From positions 1,302,001-1,366,000 of the forward strand of contig NZ_CP033970.1 in the NCBI RefSeq assembly GCF_003854935.1: a stretch of 64,000 nt of DNA, written 5' to 3'. Below the pieces are notes generated by a model. The model searched no databases and was not told the origin of the DNA. It was given only the letters and a program-made list of their open reading frames with translations. A program made the position numbers and the translations under genes. The stretch is from Cupriavidus pauculus. Its GTDB lineage: Bacteria > Pseudomonadota > Gammaproteobacteria > Burkholderiales > Burkholderiaceae. Each line of letters opens with the position of its first letter. The first letter of the stretch is position 1. Of the stretch, positions 8,210 through 20,385 are shown piece after piece.

Positions 8210-8821
8210 TCATTCGCCGGTCGGTGCCGGCGTGGGCGCCGCAGGTTCCTGCGGTGCCGATGCAGCGGGTGGGGCCGTGTCGCCTGCCGCTGCCTGTTCG
8301 GCCGGCTGGGCCGGCTGGGCGGGCTTCTTGGCGCGTGCCTGGCCCTGGCGCGAACGGCCGGCCAGCAACTGGCGGCCACGCCGCGCATCGGCGGCGGTCA
8401 CTTCGCCGGCGGGCTCGCCCGCCAGGTCCACGCGCGGCGCGCCTTCGGTCAGGCAGGCCCAGTAGCGGCCGCCCCGGCACCACGTGCGGATCGCATCGCG
8501 CAGCTCGGCCTCGGTCAGGCCCAGTTGCTCGGCATGCGTCATCAGGTCCTCGAAGATGCCGACCTTGAGCGGCACCTTGGGCGCGGGATTCTTCGGGAAT
8601 GCCAGCGGAAAGCGCTTCTGCAGCTTGCCGAAGGTGCGCACCACCGGATCGACCGGTGCCTCGGCCTTCGGCTTGGCCGTAGCGGCCTTGCCCTCTGCCG
8701 GGGGCTTGGCCTTGGCAGCGGGCGCGGGACGCCGGGGGGCGCGGGGCTGCTTTTCCCGTGCCTCCTTCTTTGCCTGTTCGGCGAGTTTTGCCTTGAGTGC
8801 TGCCAGTTGTTCGAAGCCCAT
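8210..8821 (-). CDS. proQ: ProQ/FinO domain RNA-binding protein
   Basis: About 203 aa. The start is a lysine-rich helix (FEQLAALKAKLAEQAKKEAR), then an Ala/Pro/Lys linker, then the ProQ/FinO fold from about residue 78. Its markers are TFGKLQKRFPLAF, VPLKVGIFEDL, ELRDAIRTWCRGGRYWACL and VDLAGEPAGEVTAADA. A Gly/Ala/Pro-rich tail follows. Family members are RNA chaperones that bind small RNAs and mRNA 3' ends. ATG 8821 is chosen because an extended -10 promoter lies at 8850-8858, inside what a longer reading frame would treat as coding. The linker before the domain is unusual compared with E. coli ProQ, where the domain is N-terminal. Confidence 0.9.
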   Translation of the reverse strand: MGFEQLAALKAKLAEQAKKEAREKQPRAPRRPAPAAKAKPPAEGKAATAKPKAEAPVDPVVRTFGKLQKRFPLAFPKNPAPKVPLKVGIFEDLMTHAEQLGLTEAELRDAIRTWCRGGRYWACLTEGAPRVDLAGEPAGEVTAADARRGRQLLAGRSRQGQARAKKPAQPAQPAEQAAAGDTAPPAASAPQEPAAPTPAPTGE

Positions 8822-8849
8822 TTCGTCAAGCCCAATAAAACGTCGCGGG

Positions 8850-8858
8850 ATTATATCA
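8850..8858 (-). promoter_or_regulatory. Extended -10 promoter of proQ
   Basis: The minus strand reads TGATATAAT, a full TATAAT hexamer (8850-8855) with the TG extension. The expected -35 position has no good match, as is usual for extended -10 promoters. The start of transcription would fall near 8843, giving a leader of about 22 nt before ATG 8821. Confidence 0.6.
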
Positions 8859-9096
8859 GCCGCGCCCTGCACGGCCCGAACCGGCGCCGGAACCGAACGT
8901 GGCGCCTGCCGCGCGCGTGCGGCGGCATCGGTCGGAAAAACCTCCACTTCTCGATTACACCGGCGCCGGCCGCATCGGTGCGAACGGCGGGGGCATGGGC
9001 ACGGCGGACCTCACGCGCCGCAGTGGCATGGTCGTTGCGGAGGTAAGCGCGTCCTGAAGACAGGGCTTTTACCATCGCACTCTGGAGGGGTCTCCC

Positions 9097-10008
9097 ATGT
9101 TCGTGCACAACAAGCGTCTGCAATACACCGTCCGCGTCTCGCAACCCGACCCGGGCCTGGCCAACCTGCTGCTCGAACAGTTCGGCGGCCCGCAGGGCGA
9201 ACTCGCGGCCGCGTGCCGCTACTTCACGCAGGCGCTGGCCGAGGAAGACCCGGGGCGCAAGGACATGCTGCTCGATATCGCCACCGAGGAACTGAGCCAC
9301 CTGGAGGTCATCGGCTCGATCATCGCCATGCTGAACCGTGGCGCCAAGGGCGACCTGGCCGAAGGCGTGCAGCAGGAGGCGGAGCTGTACCGGTCCCTGC
9401 AGGGCGCCGGCAACGACAGCCACGTCACGCAGCTGCTCTACGGCGGCGGGCCCGCGCTGATCAACTCGGCGGGCGTGCCGTGGACGGCCGCGTACATCGA
9501 TTCGATCGGCGAGCCCACGGCCGACCTGCGCTCGAACATCGCGGCCGAGGCGCGCGCCAAGATCATCTACGAACGGCTGATGAACGTCACCGACGACCCC
9601 GGCGTGCAGGAGGCGCTGGGCTTCCTGATGACGCGCGAGGTATCGCACCAGAAGTCGTTCGAAAAGGCGCTGTACTCGATCACCCCGAGCTTCCCGCCCG
9701 GAAAGGCGCCGGCCGACCCCAAGTTCGCCAGCGTCTATTTCAAGATGTCGCAGGGTGCCGAGACGCTGCGCGGCCCGTGGAATGCCGACAGTACGTTCGA
9801 GTTCGTCGAAGACCCGCCGCCGGCGGTGGACGGGGGCGACGGCTCGGCCAGCGTGTCGATGCCAGCCGACCAGCTATCGGCGCTCGAAGCGTTTGCCACG
9901 CGCGGCCAGTCTGACGTCGACAGCGATCCCGAGACCGGCGTCGACCTGGGCAAGGCCGAGGGCGATGCCGATGGCACCGGCCAGGACATGGCCGCGAGCA
10001 AGACGTGA
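9097..10008 (+). CDS. Manganese catalase
   Basis: A 303-aa dimanganese (non-heme) catalase, which dismutates hydrogen peroxide in the cytoplasm. The four-helix ferritin-like core carries Glu/His metal ligands: LLLEQFGGPQGELAAACRYF, then ATEELSHLEVIG, then AEARAKIIYERLM and LMTREVSHQKSF. GGAGGGG lies before the ATG. The last 60 residues are acidic and low-complexity (DGGDGSASVSMPADQ and a Gly/Asp tail), longer than in many relatives. A tiny membrane-type reading frame overlaps its stop codon, and a hemerythrin gene lies downstream on the opposite strand, giving a small oxidative-stress neighbourhood with proQ on the other side. Confidence 0.95.
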   Translation: MFVHNKRLQYTVRVSQPDPGLANLLLEQFGGPQGELAAACRYFTQALAEEDPGRKDMLLDIATEELSHLEVIGSIIAMLNRGAKGDLAEGVQQEAELYRSLQGAGNDSHVTQLLYGGGPALINSAGVPWTAAYIDSIGEPTADLRSNIAAEARAKIIYERLMNVTDDPGVQEALGFLMTREVSHQKSFEKALYSITPSFPPGKAPADPKFASVYFKMSQGAETLRGPWNADSTFEFVEDPPPAVDGGDGSASVSMPADQLSALEAFATRGQSDVDSDPETGVDLGKAEGDADGTGQDMAASKT

Positions 10009-10124
10009 ACGACGGCTGCGTGACGATGGCGGCCCGGCGCTGCTGGCGCCGCCATCCGCTGCGGCTGCTGTCCGGCCTGCTGGTCAACGTGGCCGGACTC
10101 TGCGCGCTGGCCGGGCTGATCTGA
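10005..10124 (+). CDS. Possible 39-aa membrane peptide overlapping the catalase stop
   Basis: GTG 10005 overlaps the catalase TGA by two bases and opens a 39-codon frame. It encodes a basic start (RRCWRRHPLR) and one hydrophobic helix (LLSGLLVNVAGLCALAGLI). The coupled start and the basic-then-hydrophobic order fit a small inner-membrane protein. No family is recognised and no independent ribosome site is clear, so this is tentative. Confidence 0.3.
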   Translation: MNDGCVTMAARRCWRRHPLRLLSGLLVNVAGLCALAGLI

Positions 10125-10148
10125 GCGGATACGGCGGGCCGAAGCGAA

Positions 10149-10170
10149 GCCAGCGCCGATAGGCGCTGGC
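10149..10170. terminator. Hairpin between convergent catalase and hemerythrin genes
   Basis: A perfect 9-bp stem GCCAGCGCC / GGCGCTGGC with a GATA loop. It lacks a T tract on either strand. Its place between convergent genes suggests transcript end formation or 3' end protection. Confidence 0.35.
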
Positions 10171-10212
10171 GTACCGGCCGGAGCCGGCGGGCGATCGCGG
10201 GGGATCAGGTGA

Positions 10213-10677
10213 TCAGGCCGGCTGGCCCATCAGTTCGGTCTTGCGGGCTTCCAGTTGCTCGGCCACCTCGCGCAGGTCCACCTTGGCGCGGATCACGGCC
10301 GGGAACAGCTCGCCTTCCTCTTCCTCGACGTGGTGCCCCACGTATTCGGACAGCACCGTGTAGTGGGCCTCCAGCATTTCCTTGTCGCCCGCCTCCACCT
10401 TGGCCACCAGGTCCTTGGCCACGGCGTGCTCCACCTGGGCCTCGTCCAGCATGTCGTCGATCTTGTCGCTGGCGCCACGCAGCGCCGGGTAGAAGATCTC
10501 TTCCTCGATCTGCGCGTGCACCTTCAGCATCTGGCAGGTCTCGGCGGCAATCGACTGCTTCGTGGCATCGTCCTTGGCATCCTGGAACGCCTTGAACAGC
10601 TTCTTGACGGCGCGGTGGTCGTCCACCAGCAGGGAGAGCGCGGCGCGCTGCTCCACGGGTACTTTGGATTTGTCCAT
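10213..10677 (-). CDS. Hemerythrin HHE domain protein
   Basis: A 154-aa cytoplasmic hemerythrin-like four-helix bundle binding a diiron site. Candidate ligands are the histidines and acidic residues in LLVDDHRAVKKLF, KVHAQIEEEIFYPAL, VEHAVAKDLV, LEAHYTVLSEYVGHHVEEEEGELFP. Family members bind oxygen or nitric oxide or act in iron/redox stress. The start ATG 10677 follows GAGACATC. It faces the manganese catalase tail to tail, consistent with a shared peroxide or redox stress context, although no common regulator is visible. Confidence 0.92.
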   Translation of the reverse strand: MDKSKVPVEQRAALSLLVDDHRAVKKLFKAFQDAKDDATKQSIAAETCQMLKVHAQIEEEIFYPALRGASDKIDDMLDEAQVEHAVAKDLVAKVEAGDKEMLEAHYTVLSEYVGHHVEEEEGELFPAVIRAKVDLREVAEQLEARKTELMGQPA

Positions 10678-11016
10678 GATGTCTCGTGCTGTGGGGTTGG
10701 TCTTGGTCTGGCAGGGCGGGGGCCCGGCGCGCGGGTCCGCCCCTTCTTACGGGATAGCAAATCGCATTCCAGCGCCGCATGGCGCGCGATGGGCCCGCTG
10801 GTGCGGACCGTGCGCCACGGCGCGCGCCGGCCGCTTGTCAAGCCGGTGGCGATAAACGCCACGCATTGAAAGAATGCCAACCGGGTGACCTGCGCCAAGG
10901 CGCGGCCACGGCCGCAAAAGTAAGGTGTTTGTCATGTTGGGCGGGCCGGGATTCCGGTAAACTCGCCCGGTTCTGTGGACCCGCCCCCGTCTCAAAGCGA
11001 TCTTCCCGCCGCTGGC
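10678..11016. other. Intergenic region between hemerythrin and czcI
   Basis: This 339-bp divergent gap should hold the promoters of both flanking genes. I see no convincing -35/-10 pair, no reading frame with coding character and no recognisable metal-regulator box. A TTGTCA at 10929 and TAAACT at 10958 are too far apart for a standard sigma-70 promoter. Confidence 0.5.
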
Positions 11017-11361
11017 ATGCGACGCTACCTGCTGATATTCCTGCTGCTGATTCTGCCGTTCCAGTTTTCGTGGGCGGCGGCGGCACGCTATTGCCAGCAC
11101 GAGACCGCCGCAGCCGCCGCGCGTCACCTGGGCCACCACGAGCATCGCCATCAGGACGCCGCCCCCGATGTGGACAAAAAGGCGGTTGCCGATACCGACT
11201 GCGGCGTTTGCCACGCCATCTCCCTGCCGTTCGTCGATGCCCAGCCGGCCAGGCTGGACGGCATCCGGCGCGCCCAGCCGCTGCACGCGACCCACCCGGC
11301 GGCCTTCACGTCGATGAACGCCCGCGCCCCCGACCGGCCCCAGTGGCTGCGTCTCGCCTGA
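11017..11361 (+). CDS. czcI: CzcI-like periplasmic metal-response protein
   Basis: About 114 aa. It starts with a clear signal peptide (RRYLLIFLLLILPFQFSWA), followed by RYCQHETAAAAARHLGHHEHRHQ and a second cysteine pair in DTDCGVCHAISLP. The small size, exported location, Cys/His-rich first half and position immediately before czcCBA match CzcI of Cupriavidus czc operons, a periplasmic modulator of expression. ATG 11017 is chosen because it places the signal peptide at the N-terminus; an in-frame start 42 nt upstream would add a non-signal leader. The exact role of CzcI is poorly understood even in the model system. Confidence 0.75.
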   Translation: MRRYLLIFLLLILPFQFSWAAAARYCQHETAAAAARHLGHHEHRHQDAAPDVDKKAVADTDCGVCHAISLPFVDAQPARLDGIRRAQPLHATHPAAFTSMNARAPDRPQWLRLA

Positions 11362-11433
11362 CCGGCGGGACGACGACTTTCTCTCCTTCGCGTCTCGCCG
11401 AATTCTCCCGGTCAAGAACCCTGGTGCAATTCG

Positions 11434-12708
11434 ATGCGAAGACTATTCATGCCGCTCGGGCTGGCGGCAGCATGCCTCAGCCCAACCGTTGCCCTGGCGC
11501 AGCCAGGCCCCGCCACGCCGCCGCCGGCCGTCGCGCCCGCGTGGCCGGCGCTGCCGCTTGAGACGGCCGGCCCGCTGACGCTCGACGCCGCGCTGGCGCT
11601 GGCGGCGGCCAGCAACTTCAGCGTATCCGCCGCCGCGCGCGACGTGGACGCCGCCGAGGGCGGCATCATGCAGGCGCGGACCATTCCCAACCCCGAGATT
11701 GCCGCCGTCATGGAAGACACGCGGCGCGCCACGCGCAGCACGACGGGGCAGGTCAACCTGCCGATCGAACTGGGCGGCAAGCGGTCCGCACGGATCGACG
11801 CCGCCGAGCGCACGCGCGAACTGGCGCAGGCGACGCTGGCCAGCGTGCGTGGCGACATCCGCGCGCAGGTGATCGAAAGCTTCTTTGCCGTGCTGATCGC
11901 GCAGGAGCGCGTCAAGCTGGCCGCCGGATCGGCCGATATCGCCGCGCGCGGCGCCCAGGCCGCTGCCCGGCGCGTGGCGGCTGGCAAGATCTCGCCGGTC
12001 GACGAAACCAAGGCGCGCGTGGAGCAGGCCAACGCCGAGCTGGAACTGGCCGAGGCCACCGCGGGCCTGGAATCGGCACGGCAGGCGCTGACGGCGCTCT
12101 GGGGCAACACGGCCCCGCGCTTTGCCGAGGCGCAGGGCAACCTCGACGCGCTGCCGTCCCGGCCCGCGCCGGCCATCCTGCAGCAGGAACTGGAAGGCTC
12201 GCCGCTGGTGGCCGCCAGCCGGGCCGAACTGGACCGCCGGCAGGCCGTGATCGGCGTCGAGCGCAGCCGCCAGTATCCCGACGTGACCGTCAGCCTGGGC
12301 GCCAAGCGCGACAACGAGGCCAACCGCAACATGGCCGTGCTTGGCGTGGCCATTCCGCTGCCGCTGTTCGACCGCAACCAGGGCAACCTCTACGCGGCGA
12401 TCCGGCAGGCCGACAAGGCGCAGGACGAACATCTGGCGAACCGGATCAACCTGACCCGCAGCCTGCTGCAGGCGTCGAACCAGCTATCGGTCTCGCGCGC
12501 GTCGGCCCAGACCCTGAAGGCCACGGTGCTGCCCGGCGCCGAACAGGCGTACAACGCCGCGACCATCGGCTTCGAGGCCGGCAAGTTCAACTATCTCGAC
12601 GTGCTGGACGCACAGCGCACGCTGTTCCAGGCACGTATCCGCTACCTCGGCGTGCTGGGGCAGACCTATCAGGCGGCGACGACGATCGACCGCATCCTCG
12701 GACGCTAG
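11434..12708 (+). CDS. czcC: CzcC-like outer-membrane efflux protein
   Basis: A 424-aa TolC-family outer-membrane channel of the heavy-metal efflux (HME) class. The signal peptide ends PTVALAQ. Two OEP repeats of coiled helices follow; landmarks are LTLDAALALAAASN, QARTIPNPEIAAVMED, VNLPIELGGKRSARI and, in the second repeat, VAIPLPLFDRNQGN and FNYLDVLDAQRTLFQARIRYL. It is the first structural gene of czcCBA, with 12 nt to czcB. It exports divalent cations from the periplasm as part of the tripartite pump. Confidence 0.94.
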   Translation: MRRLFMPLGLAAACLSPTVALAQPGPATPPPAVAPAWPALPLETAGPLTLDAALALAAASNFSVSAAARDVDAAEGGIMQARTIPNPEIAAVMEDTRRATRSTTGQVNLPIELGGKRSARIDAAERTRELAQATLASVRGDIRAQVIESFFAVLIAQERVKLAAGSADIAARGAQAAARRVAAGKISPVDETKARVEQANAELELAEATAGLESARQALTALWGNTAPRFAEAQGNLDALPSRPAPAILQQELEGSPLVAASRAELDRRQAVIGVERSRQYPDVTVSLGAKRDNEANRNMAVLGVAIPLPLFDRNQGNLYAAIRQADKAQDEHLANRINLTRSLLQASNQLSVSRASAQTLKATVLPGAEQAYNAATIGFEAGKFNYLDVLDAQRTLFQARIRYLGVLGQTYQAATTIDRILGR

Positions 12709-12720
12709 GAGCCGCACATC

Positions 12721-13971
12721 ATGGCCATGACCCCAAAACAACAGGCCGCCATCGCGGCGATCGTACTGGTGGGCGGCATCGCGACGGGCGCGGTGCTGAT
12801 GACGGGCCGCTCGGCCCCCCACGACCATGCCGGACACGCCGATGCCGAGGCCCACACGGCCAGCGAGCCGCACGCGAACGAACAGGCGGCGCATCCGGCC
12901 CCGGCGTCCGCCCCGGCCACCCCGGCCGCCGCCAACGCCACGCCGGACAAGGTGGTGCTGACGCCCGCCCAGCTCGCCGCCGCGGCCGTGACCGTGCAGG
13001 CCGCGGCGCCGGCGCGCCTGCGTACCGGCGTGGCCTTTCCGGGCGAGATCCGCTTCAACGAGGACCGCACCGCGCACGTGGTGCCGCGGCTGACCGGCGT
13101 GGTGGAGAGCGTGCCGGCCAACATCGGCCAGCAAGTGCGCAAGGGACAGGTGCTGGCGGTGCTGGCCAGCTCCACGCTGTCCGACCAGCGCAGCGAGCTG
13201 CTGGCCGCGCAGCAGCGGCTGGACCTGGCCCGCGTCACTTTCGACCGCGAGAAGCGGCTGTTCGAGCAGAAGATCTCCGCCGAGCAGGACTACCTGGCCG
13301 CGCGCAACGCGCTGCAGGAGGCCCAGATCAGCGTCCGCAACGCGCGCCAGAAGCTCACCGCCATTGGTGCCAGCGATGCCGCCACGGCCTTGAACCGCTA
13401 CGAGCTGCGCGCGCCGTTCGACGGGCTGATTGTCGAGAAGCACATCGCGCTGGGCGAGGCGGTGGCCGACAACGCCAACGTGTTCACGCTGTCGGACCTG
13501 TCGTCGGTCTGGGCCGAGTTCGTGGTATCGGCCAAGGACCTGGAAAAGGTGCGCGTCGGCGAGAAGGCCACGATCACGTCGACGTCGTCCGACGTGCGCG
13601 CCGAGGGCACGGTGTCGTACGTCGGCTCGCTGCTGGGCGAGCAGACGCGCACGGCCAAGGCGCGCGTGACGCTGACCAATCCGCAGATGGCGTGGCGGCC
13701 CGGGCTGTTCGTGACCGTCGACGTCTACGGGGCCGAGGTGCAGGTGCCGGTGGCGGTGCAGGCCGACGCCGTGCAGCAGATCGATGGCCGGCCCGCCGTG
13801 TTCGTGGCGGTGGCCGACGGCTTCGTGGTCCGGCCCGTCAAGACCGGCCGCGCCGACGGCCGCGTGGTGGAAATCGTCGACGGCCTGGCGCCGGGCACGC
13901 GCTACGCGGCGGCCAACAGCTTCGTGCTCAAGGCCGAGCTGGGCAAGGCCGGCGCCGAGCACAGCCACTGA
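12721..13971 (+). CDS. czcB: CzcB-like RND periplasmic adaptor
   Basis: A 416-aa membrane-fusion protein. A single N-terminal membrane anchor (residues 9-27) is followed by a His-rich stretch (HDHAGHADAEAH) likely to bind metal in the periplasm. The lipoyl/hairpin region VVESVPANIGQQVRKGQVLAVLASS and the beta-barrel region come next, ending with AEHSH. Spacing to czcA is 15 nt. It links the inner-membrane pump to CzcC. The His-rich leader is a feature of metal-specific rather than drug-specific adaptors. Confidence 0.95.
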   Translation: MAMTPKQQAAIAAIVLVGGIATGAVLMTGRSAPHDHAGHADAEAHTASEPHANEQAAHPAPASAPATPAAANATPDKVVLTPAQLAAAAVTVQAAAPARLRTGVAFPGEIRFNEDRTAHVVPRLTGVVESVPANIGQQVRKGQVLAVLASSTLSDQRSELLAAQQRLDLARVTFDREKRLFEQKISAEQDYLAARNALQEAQISVRNARQKLTAIGASDAATALNRYELRAPFDGLIVEKHIALGEAVADNANVFTLSDLSSVWAEFVVSAKDLEKVRVGEKATITSTSSDVRAEGTVSYVGSLLGEQTRTAKARVTLTNPQMAWRPGLFVTVDVYGAEVQVPVAVQADAVQQIDGRPAVFVAVADGFVVRPVKTGRADGRVVEIVDGLAPGTRYAAANSFVLKAELGKAGAEHSH

Positions 13972-18164
<4,193 letters not shown>

Positions 18165-18174
18165 GGTGCCGCCC

Positions 18175-18450
18175 CTATTTGAAATAGCTGCGGACCACTT
18201 CCACCAGCACGTCGCGGGCGTCGCTTTGGCCCTCGCGCGCCGGTTCGGCATCGACGAGGTGACACCGGATGTGCTCTTCCAGTACCACCGCCAGCAGCCC
18301 GTTCATGGCGCCGCGGCAACTGGTGATCTGCTGCAGCACGTCGAGGCAGCCTTTTTCTTCCTCTAGTGCCCGCTCGATGGCGTCGATCTGTCCGCGGATG
18401 CGCCGGACGCGGTTCAGCAGCTTCTGCTTGTCCTGAATGGTATGACTCAT
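18175..18450 (-). CDS. dmeR: Nickel/cobalt-sensing RcnR/DmeR-type repressor
   Basis: A 91-aa all-helical repressor of the CsoR/RcnR (DUF156) family. Candidate metal ligands fall exactly at the RcnR positions: His3, Cys35, His60 and His64. This points to Ni/Co sensing rather than copper (CsoR) or formaldehyde (FrmR). The N-terminal RVRRIRGQIDAIERALEEE and the ending VEVVRSYFK are family hallmarks. It heads the operon with dmeF. A G-tract operator lies just upstream at 18464-18485, supporting metal-relieved autorepression. Confidence 0.92.
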   Translation of the reverse strand: MSHTIQDKQKLLNRVRRIRGQIDAIERALEEEKGCLDVLQQITSCRGAMNGLLAVVLEEHIRCHLVDAEPAREGQSDARDVLVEVVRSYFK

Positions 18451-18463
18451 GGCCGGAGGCGTA

Positions 18464-18485
18464 AATAGGGTAGGGGGGTATAGTA
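18464..18485. promoter_or_regulatory. G-tract operator of dmeRF
   Basis: The sequence GTAGGGGGGTATAGTA contains a run of six G (18473-18478) flanked by T/A-rich steps, matching the pattern of RcnR/DmeR operators (AT-rich flanks around a G tract). It lies 14-35 nt before the dmeR start codon and overlaps the likely -10 region on the minus strand (TACTAT). Repressor binding is inferred from the family. Confidence 0.65.
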
Positions 18486-18525
18486 CCTAAATCCGCGCAC
18501 CCCGCACACCCCGCTGTCCCACCGG

Positions 18526-18720
18526 TCAGGCCAGCGCAACCCCGCCATTGGCCGGCAGGCTGCGGGGGCGCCGCGATGCCCGGGCGACCAGCGCGCAGAC
18601 CGACAGGGTGCCGGCGAACACGCCCAGCGACGACGACGTCTGGCCGTGCGCGGCAAAGCCGGTCAGGAACGCAAAGGTGGCCATTTCCCAGATCGGGGTG
18701 GCTTTCTGGCTCGTTTTCAT
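18526..18720 (-). CDS. Hypothetical small membrane protein
   Basis: A 64-aa frame upstream of dmeR on the same strand. Residues 10-45 (IWEMATFAFLTGFAAHGQ, then LGVFAGTLSVCALVARA) are hydrophobic enough for one or two membrane passes, followed by a basic segment ASRRPR. No family is recognised and the ribosome site is weak. The gap to dmeR is 75 nt and contains the dmeR operator, so it is probably transcribed separately. Confidence 0.4.
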   Translation of the reverse strand: MKTSQKATPIWEMATFAFLTGFAAHGQTSSSLGVFAGTLSVCALVARASRRPRSLPANGGVALA

Positions 18721-18792
18721 GATGATTGAGGGCGCTTGGCCGGGGGCGCATCCCCCCGGCCGTTGACGTGGATCAGGCTGGATCGGGCTGGA

Positions 18793-19500
18793 TCAGTACT
18801 CCGTCACCGGCGCATGCACCGGCGCGATCGACGGGTGCTGGGTCTGCGTGCGCTGGGCGGCCTTGTGGACCATCGTGTAGGCGTAGTCGATGCCCATGCC
18901 GTAGGCGCCCGAGTGTTCCTTGGCCAGGCCGGTCACCGCGTCGTACGTTTCCTTGTTCTTCCAGTCGCGCTGCCATTCCAGCAGCACCTGCTGCCAGGTG
19001 ACCGGCACCACGCCGGCCTGGATCATGCGCTGCATGGCGTAGTCGTGCGCTTCCTTGGTGGTGCCGCCCGAGGCGTCGGCCACCATGTAGATCTCGTAGT
19101 CGCCTTCCAGCATGGCCGACAGCGCGAACGTCGTGTTGCAGACTTCGGTCCAGAGCCCGGCCACCACGATCTTCTTGCGGCCGTTGGCGGCCAGCGCGTC
19201 GCGCACCTTCTGGTCGTCCCACGAGTTCATCGACGTGCGTTCCAGCGTTTCCTTGCCCGGGAAGACGTCGAGCAGTTCGGGGTAGGTGTAGCCCGAGAAC
19301 GAATCGCTCTCGACCGTGGTGATGGTGGTCGGCACGTCGAAGATCTTGGCCGCCTTGGCCAGGCCGACGACGTTGTTCTTCATCGTCTGGCGGTCCATCG
19401 ACTGGACGCCGAAGGCCATCTGGGGCTGGTGGTCGATGATGATCAGTTGGCTGTTGCGCGGGGTCAGGACTTGCAGCTTGGCGTTGTTGGCGTTCGACAT
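18793..19500 (-). CDS. Isochorismatase-family cysteine hydrolase (YcaC-like)
   Basis: A 235-aa Rossmann-like hydrolase. The catalytic aspartate is in LIIIDHQPQMAF, a lysine is in the central region, and the nucleophilic cysteine is in VVAGLWTEVCNTTFAL. The arrangement resembles YcaC, an octameric hydrolase of unknown substrate. The C-terminal 60 residues (WQRDWKNKETYDAVTGLAKEH) are also YcaC-like. CCGGAG precedes the ATG. It stands alone, with two small AT-rich palindromes in its upstream region. The substrate is unknown; isochorismate itself is unlikely for this subgroup. Confidence 0.9.
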   Translation of the reverse strand: MSNANNAKLQVLTPRNSQLIIIDHQPQMAFGVQSMDRQTMKNNVVGLAKAAKIFDVPTTITTVESDSFSGYTYPELLDVFPGKETLERTSMNSWDDQKVRDALAANGRKKIVVAGLWTEVCNTTFALSAMLEGDYEIYMVADASGGTTKEAHDYAMQRMIQAGVVPVTWQQVLLEWQRDWKNKETYDAVTGLAKEHSGAYGMGIDYAYTMVHKAAQRTQTQHPSIAPVHAPVTEY

Positions 19501-19523
19501 GATGGGCTCCGGTATAAAAGGTG

Positions 19524-19683
19524 ATTCAATGAATTTGAGTGGTTATTGGACGGTGCTGGCTTCGCTTTGTCGCGCTTCGTTTCGCTTCGCTGCGTTGTCG
19601 CGCCGTCCATGTGCTGAACTATAGCGACCGCCGGCCCCGAGGAAACAGGCTATCGCTGTCATAGTTATTCAAAATAATTGAAT
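19524..19683. promoter_or_regulatory. Two AT-rich palindromes upstream of the YcaC-like gene
   Basis: ATTCAaTGAAT (19524-19534) lies in the 5' leader of the minus-strand hydrolase. A second element, ATTCAA-aataa-TTGAAT (19667-19683), lies about 145 bp further upstream. Both share the ATTCA half-site and stand out in very GC-rich DNA. They could be operator sites for an unlinked regulator. Confidence 0.35.
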
Positions 19684-19784
19684 TGAGGCGACGGCGTGTC
19701 ATCCGCCCGCCCCGGCGCGTTGACTACCATGAGGAACGGTTGCGGCCGCCGGCCGGCTTCCGCCCCCATTCCAAGGAGACCCGA

Positions 19785-20267
19785 ATGATCAGCAAGAACA
19801 CGATCTGCCTGTGGTTCGACCGCGACGCGCTGGACGCCGCGAACTTCTATGCCAGCACGTTTCCCGACAGCAAGGTGGGCGCGGTGCACCGCGCGCCCGG
19901 CAACTATCCGGACGGCAAGGAAGGCGACGTCCTGACCGTCGAGTTCACCGTGGCCGGCATTCCCTGCATCGGCCTGAACGGCGGGCCGGCCTTCAAGCAC
20001 AGCGAGGCGTTCTCGTTCCAGATCGCCACCGACGACCAGGCCGAGACCGACCGGCTGTGGAACGCCATCGTCCAGAACGGCGGCCAGGAGAGCGAGTGCG
20101 GCTGGTGCAAGGACCGCTGGGGCCTGTCCTGGCAGATCACGCCGCGCGTGCTGACCCAGGCTTACACGAGCCCCGACCGCGCGGCGGCCAAGCGGGCCTT
20201 CGACGCCATGATGACGATGCGCAAGATCGATATCGCAAAGATCGAGGCGGCGGTGGCCGGCAAATAG
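19785..20267 (+). CDS. VOC-superfamily protein (PhnB/3-demethylubiquinone methyltransferase-like)
   Basis: A 160-aa glyoxalase/VOC-fold protein. The N-terminal ICLWFDRDALDAANFYASTFPDSKV and the later GLNGGPAFKHSEAFSFQI and ESECGWCKDRWGLSWQI are typical of the PhnB-like subgroup often labelled 3-demethylubiquinone-9 3-methyltransferase domain. AAGGAG lies 9 nt before ATG 19785. The enzymatic role of this subgroup is not established. It is a single gene, 118 nt before the antiporter gene. Confidence 0.88.
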   Translation: MISKNTICLWFDRDALDAANFYASTFPDSKVGAVHRAPGNYPDGKEGDVLTVEFTVAGIPCIGLNGGPAFKHSEAFSFQIATDDQAETDRLWNAIVQNGGQESECGWCKDRWGLSWQITPRVLTQAYTSPDRAAAKRAFDAMMTMRKIDIAKIEAAVAGK

Positions 20268-20385
20268 CGGGCGAACAGCGCCGATCAGCGGCCGATCAGT
20301 GGGCGGCGGGCTGGCGGAGAGGGCCGGTGCGACGGTTACAATCCTTGCACCCCTTCAGCCGTCCCGCGCCCCCGCGCCCGCCCGC

